A DNA stretch of 36,569 nucleotides from a virus. Both the position numbers and the translations under genes were made by a program. Positions 8,303 to 15,127 of the stretch are shown here, piece after piece. The DNA is taken from positions 12,514 through 49,082 of the IMG/VR virus record IMGVR_UViG_3300030012_004314. One strand, given 5' to 3'. Below the pieces are notes generated by a model. That model had not been told where the DNA came from and searched no databases. It saw nothing but the letters and a program-made list of their open reading frames with translations. The first letter of the stretch is position 1, and every line of letters starts with the position of its first letter.

Positions 8303-9642
8303 TGTTTTTTCTCCGATATATTCTTAATGTGATTACCGATATTCATCATCACCGTATTACTTTGCACCGCCTGGATAGCTAGATTGTTAGTATCTTCTAC
8401 GTTTATATTTGAAACACTATTGACATTAGACGATGAATCTAATATTTTTTGGAATACGTTTTGTCTAGTAAATGTTTCTCTAATATGAGAGCCTAATAAC
8501 TCAGCATCTTTTTTGTGTATTCCTCTAGAGTTTGCTAATGACCTAAGATTCTTACGAAAAGATTTCATATCTGGGTATGCCCATTTTGCTCCCTCATTGA
8601 TTAGTCCTGGCATAATATGTTCTTTTTGAACTTTATCAATAAGGTAAGAGACTTTAAGAAATAGGTTCTTTGTCTTTGTTTTTTTGCTTACCTCGTTAGT
8701 TACAGGGGCAGATAAGAAGTCAAGATGCCCAGACCAAGATGGAGCTATGACTGGGATATCTGAACATACGGCATTGAAGATTGGAATACCGAAACCCTCT
8801 CCGTGAGTTGTTGTGACATATCCCTTGATAAACTCATTATCATAAAGTGAGGCAATCTCTGATTCTGTCATATTACCGTGTAATAAATAAACTTTACATT
8901 TCTTATCTTTAGTTACAGAGTTTACAAATGCCTGTATATTTTTTGATGTCTCAAAACGATCAATGTTACTGTTGTTTTGAATATAACTTTTCAGGATAAG
9001 ACCAACATCTTCGTCGTCCTTGAACTCTTCCACAAAGTTGACAACCATATCGAGAAGATTTTTTCTTGGTGCAACTTGTGATACACACAAAAAGTTTTTA
9101 GTGGTTGTTACGTCTTCATACCCCGTAAATTTTTCCCTGTCAGCAATAGCCGGCAGATTGTTGTAAAACGGGATAACGCTCACAGGCGCTGTAATCTTTT
9201 CACCGTTATCACCCACAGCATTTTCTAGATTCTTCTTAGCGTGCTCAGAGACTACTATAATCTCCTTCATAAGGTTGCACTTCTCAATCCACTCAGCAGG
9301 TGCAGCCACAGTTTCTAGAGCAGCCGTCACCCCTATATCATAATCAGTAACCCGCTGGAACTCATTTGGAGGACGTACTTGATAACAGCAGTCAAAGCCG
9401 TCATTCATAGAAGTATTGGTAGATTGTAAATAACGCAAATATAACTGAGATCTTTCAATACACTCTGCATACTTCTTTTCGTAGACATTGCTTCGAGTTG
9501 TATTAGACCACTGAAGATCTATAATGTACGTTTCGAAGTTGTCATCTTCTAGGAATGCATCTGCAAACATTCTGGCGTGCTCGCTGTAGCCGCTAATATT
9601 ACAGACAGATCCCATTATAAGTATTTTCTTTTTTGCCGTCAT
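8299..9642 (-). CDS. GT-B glycosyltransferase (group 1-like), 447 aa
   Basis: Transfers a sugar from a nucleotide-sugar donor. The N-terminal Rossmann half starts MTAKKKILIMGSVCNISGYS. The C-terminal half carries the donor-binding signature near residue 315 (THGEGFGIPIFNAV), with the EGFG loop and a later acidic residue typical of GT4-type enzymes. A Ser/Asn-rich tail of about 60 residues follows. I chose ATG 9642, which overlaps the upstream stop as ATGA. A longer frame extends to 9729, but its first 29 residues would lie entirely inside the upstream glycosyltransferase gene and are unlike the family. The gene is translationally coupled to glycosyltransferases on both sides. Likely targets are a phage-made polymer, host surface sugar or modified DNA base. 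Confidence 0.75.
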   Translation of the reverse strand: MTAKKKILIMGSVCNISGYSEHARMFADAFLEDDNFETYIIDLQWSNTTRSNVYEKKYAECIERSQLYLRYLQSTNTSMNDGFDCCYQVRPPNEFQRVTDYDIGVTAALETVAAPAEWIEKCNLMKEIIVVSEHAKKNLENAVGDNGEKITAPVSVIPFYNNLPAIADREKFTGYEDVTTTKNFLCVSQVAPRKNLLDMVVNFVEEFKDDEDVGLILKSYIQNNSNIDRFETSKNIQAFVNSVTKDKKCKVYLLHGNMTESEIASLYDNEFIKGYVTTTHGEGFGIPIFNAVCSDIPVIAPSWSGHLDFLSAPVTNEVSKKTKTKNLFLKVSYLIDKVQKEHIMPGLINEGAKWAYPDMKSFRKNLRSLANSRGIHKKDAELLGSHIRETFTRQNVFQKILDSSSNVNSVSNINVEDTNNLAIQAVQSNTVMMNIGNHIKNISEKKQ

Positions 9643-10889
9643 AATTCGATAACCTTCCAGGATTTGTATTCTTTTCGCTCTTCCCAAGATCCGTACTTTT
9701 GGTGAATCTCTTGTAGGAGATTTACCCAAGATGTCTTGTAGTCCTCAAAGTTGTAGTTCTTGAGAACGTGCTCACGACCCTTATTGCCCATTTCAATCAG
9801 TTCTTCTTTTGGCATTTCATACATCTTATTCAAGGCAGCAATAAAATCTTCCTTAGAAATACGATCTTCATATATGTAAGGAACTTGTTGAGAACCTATG
9901 AGTGATTTAGAAGCTGGCTCGATACCAATGCCAAACCAGTTCTCACCGTCTGTCACTTGTTCTTGTAAGCCGCCAGTCATAGTGACAATAATCGGAGTAC
10001 CTGTTGATAGTGATTCTAATGTTGCTAGTCCAAAACCCTCAGCATCTGAAATATTGATTGTGCAGTCCGCTATGTTGTAAAGATTGGCAAGTTCACTAGA
10101 TGGTAACTTGTTCTTGGAGAAGATAACTTCACCGTTATTTACGTTGAAAGTTTCAGCAAGATATTCAAGTGGTTGACCGTGTTTATCAGATGTGTCTGTG
10201 TGCATCAACAAACACACTTTATTTCTGTCTATGTGTTCTTGATTCAAAAACTCTGAGAACCAGTGGATTAGACTTCCTGACTGTTTTCTTCTGGCATTTC
10301 TGTTGTTCCAGAAAAATATAAACTTATCTTGCAATGCTGGATTATTATCCAGTATCTGTTGCTTTTGTGCCTCGGTTATCTTACTAAAGTCTTTTACTGG
10401 GACAGCATGAGGTAAATATACTTCTTGGACATCAGGAGAAACATTCTGGACAATATCACTTGTTACTTTTGATATTGTAACAATGACATCATTCGAATCA
10501 TAAAGTCGCTTATTATACATTGGGAACGGATAATTGTCCCAAACGTGATAATAGATCATCGGTATATTTTGTCTGATATCATCCTCAAACATCCATAACC
10601 ATTCGTAATATCTTGGATCGGTCATAAACCAAAGCATATCTGCTTTGAAATCTTTAATAATTGATAAAACTTTCTGCTTATCCCCATAACCATCAACAGG
10701 AAGAATACGCCAGTTGTCGTTCATCTTCATAATATTATAGTTTGGATGGGTAATAGCACCGCCCAAAGAGAAGACCTCAAACTTACCACTCTCAACAAGG
10801 GCTTCGATCATATACCTTGTTTGTAGACCAACACCTGACGGCAGTAAAGGATGGTCGCTTAGTGTTAGTAGTTTTATTTTCTTGGTCAT
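9639..10889 (-). CDS. GT-B glycosyltransferase family 4-like, 416 aa
   Basis: A two-domain GT-B enzyme. The N-terminal domain begins with beta-strand and glycine loop KLLTLSDHPLLPSGVGLQTR, as in acceptor-side Rossmann folds. The C-terminal domain has the family 4 donor signature near residue 285 (ISDAEGFGLATLESLSTGTP) with the E-x7-E spacing (EGFGLATLE). Length fits the family. A GGGG-type weak ribosome site precedes ATG 10889. It overlaps the next glycosyltransferase by 4 nt (ATGA). It begins the three-gene sugar-transfer block, which lies downstream of the nuclease and PhoH genes. The substrate is unknown. Confidence 0.8.
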   Translation of the reverse strand: MTKKIKLLTLSDHPLLPSGVGLQTRYMIEALVESGKFEVFSLGGAITHPNYNIMKMNDNWRILPVDGYGDKQKVLSIIKDFKADMLWFMTDPRYYEWLWMFEDDIRQNIPMIYYHVWDNYPFPMYNKRLYDSNDVIVTISKVTSDIVQNVSPDVQEVYLPHAVPVKDFSKITEAQKQQILDNNPALQDKFIFFWNNRNARRKQSGSLIHWFSEFLNQEHIDRNKVCLLMHTDTSDKHGQPLEYLAETFNVNNGEVIFSKNKLPSSELANLYNIADCTINISDAEGFGLATLESLSTGTPIIVTMTGGLQEQVTDGENWFGIGIEPASKSLIGSQQVPYIYEDRISKEDFIAALNKMYEMPKEELIEMGNKGREHVLKNYNFEDYKTSWVNLLQEIHQKYGSWEERKEYKSWKVIEL

Positions 10890-10898
10890 ATATTACCC

Positions 10899-11738
10899 CT
10901 ATTTACAGTGTTCTGTTCTATAAAACTCACAAGTACCAAAACGATCTTTACAGTCTACACATGCAGTTCTGTTCTTGATGTAGTTTTCTTTATTGATATT
11001 ATGCAATGCTTTAACGAGAGCGTTAAGTGCGTCAGAGGTTCTTTTTTTAGCTGCCGTCACTCTAACAAACTCTGCTTTCTTTCCTGGTTTGGCTGTTCTC
11101 TTAAGCAAAACAAAATGACAATCTATATCTTTTGGATCTACTTCATACTTACGAGAATAAAAATGCTTATAAAAAACAAGCTGATATGCCATTATTTTAT
11201 CGCTCTTCTTTTCACGCTTCCAACCCCAGGAGCAAGTTTTCCAATCAATCAAGTGAACCTTTTTATCTTTCTTTGAATACACAACAAGGTCAATAAATCC
11301 TTTGAATTTTTTGTCTGCTTCCTTGAATTCCGTAATAGGAACATATAAATGTTCCTCTGCTCTAAGAACTTCCCAGTCCTCGCCGAGCTTACCGAACTTG
11401 TCCACCAAGCAGCGATAAAGGTCAGGAATAATATCTAGACCATTTACAAGCCACTCTTTGAGTTTGAAATCACGCTTGGCTCGTAGTTGCTCATTATCAG
11501 GCAAGGCTTTCAATTCTTTGAGGAATTGATCTCTAACTAATGCGTCGATTACTCCAGGACCTCTATATTTTTTGGGAGAAGTCAAAGTAAGTTCACAAAC
11601 GGTGTGAATCGCTTTTCCAAAGGCAGTGAAAATGTTGCCTTCGAACTGCTTAACTTTATCAATGTAAGTTAGTTTGTGGTAGTGAGGGCAAATATGCCAG
11701 TTCTTCCACTCCGAATAGGAAATATGTTTTCCAGCCAA
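10899..11738 (-). CDS. Cas4/RecB-like PD-(D/E)XK nuclease with Fe-S cysteines
   Basis: DNA exonuclease-type protein of 279 residues. The motifs come in order: GKAIH (residues 41-45), acidic D150 in the strand GFIDLVVY, the D-x-K core IDWKT at 164-168, and QLVFY at 186-190, matching the QxxxY motif of Cas4/AddB/RecB nucleases. One Cys near the N-terminus (C17) and a C-terminal Cys group (C260, C263, C270, C278) fit the 4Fe-4S clasp of Cas4 and AddB. It starts at TTG 11738: no ATG exists before residue 180, and GGAAGG stands 5 nt upstream. No CRISPR array or cas1 is nearby, so a role in phage recombination or end processing is more likely than adaptation. Confidence 0.8.
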   Translation of the reverse strand: MAGKHISYSEWKNWHICPHYHKLTYIDKVKQFEGNIFTAFGKAIHTVCELTLTSPKKYRGPGVIDALVRDQFLKELKALPDNEQLRAKRDFKLKEWLVNGLDIIPDLYRCLVDKFGKLGEDWEVLRAEEHLYVPITEFKEADKKFKGFIDLVVYSKKDKKVHLIDWKTCSWGWKREKKSDKIMAYQLVFYKHFYSRKYEVDPKDIDCHFVLLKRTAKPGKKAEFVRVTAAKKRTSDALNALVKALHNINKENYIKNRTACVDCKDRFGTCEFYRTEHCK

Positions 11739-11755
11739 TATAACCTTCCTTCCAA

Positions 11756-12412
11756 CTATAAGTTGTGAAGTTCATCTATCTTGTTATATAATACAGGACA
11801 TAGCTTAAAAAGCAAGTCTTTTTTTCCTAAATAATATGCTTCAAAACCTGTAGCGAAATATTCTCGCAGTGAAATAGAAGCATATGGTCTAACGAAATCA
11901 CTAGCTGTAGTCAGTTTTAACATATTGGGTCCGACTCTTTTATAGAGAAAGTTATCCAAACTCCTATTATAAGTTAGATCTTTAAAATCATACTCTTGTG
12001 TCCAATAACCCTCTGCCTTAAGTTCGGATTCTAGTCTTTTTCTTTTCAGTAGAAACTCTTTTTCAATTTCACCGTCTGAATATATAATATCGCCATAAAC
12101 AACCTCAATATGATGAGCCATTTCGTGAACTAAGTCATCCATCAAATCAGCTAAGTCATCTTGTTTATCTGTTATGTATAGCCAATCATCCTTGTAAAAG
12201 GCTGATATATCTCTATCATCAAACTCTTTTCGGTGAGCTATTTCAACGCCGCCCAAGTCTTTGAAATAATGGGATGGAAAATGTTTTTCAATTTCTTTGA
12301 AAACAGGAGTGAAGTCCATTGAATCATCTACTTGATGAACATTGACACTACCAAACTTGAAATGTTTAGTGGTGTTTTTTATTTTCTCTTCAATGTATTC
12401 CCTGAGGATCAT
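11756..12412 (-). CDS. Putative HExxH zinc metallopeptidase (218 aa)
   Basis: A soluble protein with a clear zincin signature, DLVHEMAHHIE (H96, E97, H100), and a downstream helix REYFATGFEAYYLG whose E184 is well placed to be the third zinc ligand of gluzincin-type folds. The spacing (about 85 residues) and the aromatic EYFA-x-GFE pattern resemble ATLF/lethal-factor-like and related toxin-peptidase domains, but I cannot assign the exact family. There is no signal peptide, so it should act in the host cytoplasm or be packaged. Its ATG overlaps the PhoH stop as ATGA, with GGAG upstream, linking it to the PhoH gene. Proteolysis of a host or virion protein is the likely activity. Confidence 0.65.
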   Translation of the reverse strand: MILREYIEEKIKNTTKHFKFGSVNVHQVDDSMDFTPVFKEIEKHFPSHYFKDLGGVEIAHRKEFDDRDISAFYKDDWLYITDKQDDLADLMDDLVHEMAHHIEVVYGDIIYSDGEIEKEFLLKRKRLESELKAEGYWTQEYDFKDLTYNRSLDNFLYKRVGPNMLKLTTASDFVRPYASISLREYFATGFEAYYLGKKDLLFKLCPVLYNKIDELHNL

Positions 12413-13713
12413 AAAATCTCCGATGCCAATGTTGCCAACTCTGATCTCTCACCCTTGGTTAGGGTTACATGACCGGCGATGCCATACTCCTTGAACTTTT
12501 CAACAGCGTGTGTAAGACCATTTGATACTGAATCAACATAAGAGTTGTCGATTTGCTGTATATCTCCTGTGAGAACCAATTTAGTTCCGTGCCCTACTCT
12601 TGTTATTATAGTCTTCAATTCGTGTGCTGTTAAGTTCTGAGCTTCATCAACAATCATAAAAGCATTAGCGATCGAACGTCCCCGGATATAAGTCATAGCT
12701 TCGATTTCAATAGTCCCTTGTTCTACTTGCATATCCAAAGCTGTTCTATCACCAAATAAATGCTCTAGATTATCACGAATAGGGGCAATCCAAGGAAGCA
12801 TCTTCTCCTCAAGAGTCCCAGGCAGGAAGCCGATATCTCTGCCCATTGGCTGCACTGGTCGAGTAATAATAAGCTTATCATAACCACCACTGGCGGAAGT
12901 TGTATTAATTACTTGTTCCAGTGCGCAAGCAGTTGCCAAGAGCGTCTTACCAGTTCCTGCGGGACCTGTCAAGGACATTATATGAATATTTCTGTCAAAT
13001 AAAAGGTCCATTGCATATTGTTGTTCTTTGTTTCTTGCTCCAAGACCCCATATCTTTTTGTATTTGTTTACTTTTCTTATTGGTGTTTGATAATCAGTAA
13101 ATCTACAAATAGCAGATTTATTTGCCTCTTTGTTTTTTAGTAATAGAAATTGGTTGGGATATAATTTTACTTTTTGCTCTTCCAAACAAAAAGGCTCGCC
13201 ACTATAAAATCTATCTATAACACCATATTCAACTTCTAGTTCTTGTGTTCCTAAAAACAAACTATCTACTGATTTGATGACTTTTTGCGGCTGATAATCT
13301 TGGCATCTGATCCCATGTGCATCGCACTTCACTCTCATATTAAGGTCTCTAGATACAACCTCAACAATATGATCTTTCTCTATTAGTCTTAACGCAATAG
13401 CGATAATCTTATTATCCGAATCATCTGTCTTCATTCCTGGTGGCATATACTTTTCATCGAAATGAGCAGCGAATATTTCACCCTTGCCACGACCGAGTGA
13501 TACTCCATCCATTAAGCTACCTTTTGATCTGAGTTTATCTAAGAGGCGGTTCATAGTTCTGGCATTAAGACCTGCTGTATCCTGCCGATGTTTATGTTTA
13601 TCGATTTCATCGAGGACTATGGTTGGTATTGCAATATTATTTTTGCCAAATGCTAATATAGAACTAACCTCTGTAAGGTATACGTTGGTATCTAAGATAA
13701 TAGTTTTCTTCAT
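12409..13713 (-). CDS. PIN-PhoH fusion ATPase (PhoH2/YlaK type)
   Basis: An N-terminal PIN nuclease domain (residues 1-150: D8 in ILDTN, E36, D98/D100 and D123, the acidic set that holds metal) is joined to a C-terminal PhoH ATPase. The latter has Walker A GPAGTGKT at 250-257, the conserved RPVQPMGRDIGFLPG at 285-299 and Walker B MIVDEAQN at 353-360. Characterised PIN-PhoH proteins unwind and cleave RNA; PhoH genes are also common in phages. Full length (434 aa) suggests an active protein. It is the first gene after the tmRNA terminator and is coupled to the metallopeptidase. A GGTGA precedes ATG 13713 by 6 nt, overlapping a palindrome ACCAATTGGT. Confidence 0.9.
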   Translation of the reverse strand: MKKTIILDTNVYLTEVSSILAFGKNNIAIPTIVLDEIDKHKHRQDTAGLNARTMNRLLDKLRSKGSLMDGVSLGRGKGEIFAAHFDEKYMPPGMKTDDSDNKIIAIALRLIEKDHIVEVVSRDLNMRVKCDAHGIRCQDYQPQKVIKSVDSLFLGTQELEVEYGVIDRFYSGEPFCLEEQKVKLYPNQFLLLKNKEANKSAICRFTDYQTPIRKVNKYKKIWGLGARNKEQQYAMDLLFDRNIHIMSLTGPAGTGKTLLATACALEQVINTTSASGGYDKLIITRPVQPMGRDIGFLPGTLEEKMLPWIAPIRDNLEHLFGDRTALDMQVEQGTIEIEAMTYIRGRSIANAFMIVDEAQNLTAHELKTIITRVGHGTKLVLTGDIQQIDNSYVDSVSNGLTHAVEKFKEYGIAGHVTLTKGERSELATLASEIL

Positions 13714-13768
13714 TTATTCACCAATTGGTATGTTTAAATAACTAGTTCTGAAGGGTTACTTAAAGTAA

Positions 13769-13791
13769 TAAAAAAGCCGCCCGAAGGCGGC
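13769..13791 (-). terminator. Rho-independent terminator of the tmRNA gene
   Basis: Directly after the encoded CCA, the minus strand has GCCGCC, a TTCG tetraloop and GGCGGC, followed by a run of six T. It is a textbook intrinsic terminator, also separating tmRNA from the PhoH gene. Confidence 0.92.
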
Positions 13792-14122
13792 TGGTGGAGG
13801 TAGGGAGAATCGAACTCCCGTCTTGTCTAGTTTCATAAAAGGGTCATTCACAAGGTTGGGGTTGTTTTTATCGTCAGACAACCCACTTGACTAGATCATT
13901 TTTTTTCTTTTATTCGCAAAAATAATCAAAAGCATTTTAGATCTTCGGATGTAGCTTTCTGTTTCTTGGCTGCTACCGCCTCAAGACAAGTCAGGTTATT
14001 AAGCTGCTTGTGCTAAAAGAAAATCGTCGTTTGCGATTAGAAGTTAAGCGTTTTTAGTGAGCCACGCTTCCCTCACCCTTGCACCGTTTTTACTTCCCCA
14101 TCAATCGATACCGTTTACCCCC
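13792..14122 (-). ncRNA. ssrA: Transfer-messenger RNA (tmRNA), complete, 331 nt
   Basis: Rescues stalled ribosomes by acting first as alanyl-tRNA and then as a short message. The 5' GGGGGTA pairs over 7 bp with TACCTCC at the 3' end, including a G3:U70 wobble, the alanine charging signal, and CCA is encoded. The T arm GGGAG-TTCGATT-CTCCC and the conserved 5' part (ATCGATTGATGGGG, GGTGCAAGGGTGAGG) are present. The reading frame follows the typical TCGCAAACGACGA sequence: GCA at 14034-14032, then AAC GAC GAT TTT CTT TTA GCA CAA GCA GCT and two stop codons (TAA TAA). The tag is therefore ANDDFLLAQAA, ending QAA rather than the usual LAA. Long pseudoknot regions lie between the frame and the 3' domain. 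It is one-piece, not permuted. Confidence 0.95.
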
Positions 14123-14131
14123 ATATGTTAT

Positions 14132-14160
14132 ACTATACAACAACACGTAATAGTTGTTAA
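14132..14160 (-). promoter_or_regulatory. Proximal sigma70-like promoter of tmRNA
   Basis: On the minus strand TTAACA (14160-14155) and TATAGT (14137-14132) are separated by exactly 17 bp. The -10 box ends 9 nt before the mature tmRNA 5' end at 14122, the right distance for transcription starting at or just before it. Confidence 0.65.
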
Positions 14161-14273
14161 TTTATTCATAAATATTATCTAATAAGCTGTTAATAACTGT
14201 TAATAGCTAGAAAAGCTAAGAAAAAGTAAGAAAAGTAGAAAAAAGGTTTTTTATTAGCTGTTAAAACTGTTAA
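14155..14273 (-). repeat. Five TTAACA repeats upstream of tmRNA
   Basis: In the 200-nt gene-free AT-rich stretch, the hexamer TTAACA (minus strand) occurs at 14155, 14188, 14198, 14259 and 14268. Two pairs are spaced 10 and 9 nt apart, about one helical turn. Four copies are read as AACAG or AACAGC. The regular spacing suggests binding sites for a dimeric or cooperative regulator of the tmRNA promoters; part may be chance in AT-rich DNA. Confidence 0.4.
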
Positions 14274-14276
14274 GTC

Positions 14277-14304
14277 ATTATACAAGCGGAGCAGTAAGTG
14301 TAAA
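14277..14304 (-). promoter_or_regulatory. Distal promoter reading toward tmRNA
   Basis: On the minus strand TTTACA (14304-14299) and a perfect TATAAT (14282-14277) are separated by 16 bp, the same spacing as the three promoters of the 28-30 kb block. Transcription would run through the TTAACA repeats into tmRNA, giving a precursor with a leader of about 150 nt. Confidence 0.55.
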
Positions 14305-14309
14305 GGGTA

Positions 14310-14334
14310 AAAATAGATTTTTTTATAAATCTAA
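14310..14334 (-). terminator. AT-rich terminator-like hairpin
   Basis: TAGATTT and AAATCTA form a 7-bp stem around a 6-nt A-rich loop and are followed by TTTTT on the minus strand. The hairpin overlaps the stop codon of the acidic-protein gene. Only one G-C pair is present, so it is probably a weak terminator. Confidence 0.4.
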
Positions 14335-15117
14335 ACCAAGATCTGGAGTTTCTTCTTCATTATCAACTGCTTGAACTGAATCTTTTTCTTCTTCATATTC
14401 TGGTGTTGTTACATCTGGGAGAGTTGTAGCTAAATCTGACTCGAACTTATCGAAATACAAAAGCAAGTTAGTAACCAAGTAGTCATAGAACATATCTCTA
14501 TCTTGATCATCTGCTAGCATATCATAAGCATCTACAACTTGTTTTTCTACTCTTTTAAATGTTTCTGCCGCAAAGTTACGACCTGTTTCATTCTGATCTT
14601 CGATTGATACGAAATCATCTTTTTCTTCTTCTTTATCGATATCAATGAACTCATCTGCTGACTCAGGAGCATCAAGACCTGGCTCATCAACGTCAGCATC
14701 AATTGATACTTTCTCTGTCAATACATCAGCATCAATTTCAAATACAACACTTTCACCCATTTCCTCAGTTTCTTCAGCTTGAGCAGTTACTTCAATAGGT
14801 CTTAAGGAGTTTTTGACAGCGTGTACGAGATGGTTTCTAAAAGAATCTCTTTGCTCCTTGGATGTTGTGAGCATCATATAGTCATCTTGAATAGTTGGAA
14901 TGATATTCTTCAGCAAATCAGCCAGAACATTAATACCAGTATAAGTGCTTGGCTCTTCTGTCCCAGTTTCAGCTTCAGTAATAAGGAGTTGACGGATAGA
15001 GGCTCTGAGTTTAGCTTCATTCTTAGCCATCTCAGTAATCCTAGTTTGTAGGCGCTCACGAACATACTCTCTAATAAGTTGTTCAGCGACGATAGTTTTA
15101 CGATCAAGAATAGTCAT
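14323..15117 (-). CDS. Acidic protein of unknown function (264 aa)
   Basis: Not recognised. The N-terminal 60 residues are a basic/charged helix (MTILDRKTIVAEQLIREYVR). The middle (about 110-190) is very acidic, with runs such as DKEEEKDDF, and the C-terminal third is helical and again ends in an acidic tail (EEETPDLGLDL). No membrane segment, cysteine or catalytic motif is seen. ATG 15117 is chosen because it lies 10 nt after the stop of the 1,110-residue gene; an alternative GTG at 15153 would overlap that gene. It is the last gene of the operon, followed by a weak hairpin. A virion, scaffold or DNA-mimic role would all fit such acidity; I cannot choose among them. Confidence 0.65.
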   Translation of the reverse strand: MTILDRKTIVAEQLIREYVRERLQTRITEMAKNEAKLRASIRQLLITEAETGTEEPSTYTGINVLADLLKNIIPTIQDDYMMLTTSKEQRDSFRNHLVHAVKNSLRPIEVTAQAEETEEMGESVVFEIDADVLTEKVSIDADVDEPGLDAPESADEFIDIDKEEEKDDFVSIEDQNETGRNFAAETFKRVEKQVVDAYDMLADDQDRDMFYDYLVTNLLLYFDKFESDLATTLPDVTTPEYEEEKDSVQAVDNEEETPDLGLDL

Positions 15118-15127
15118 AGTCTTATAA

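Noticed and set aside
9643-9729. 29-residue N-terminal extension of the second glycosyltransferase
   Set aside because: It lies entirely in the upstream glycosyltransferase gene; the ATGA overlap start gives the normal family N-terminus.
10899-11738. Cas4-like nuclease as part of a CRISPR system
   Set aside because: No repeat-spacer array or cas1/cas2 genes were found in the window; phages often carry such nucleases alone.
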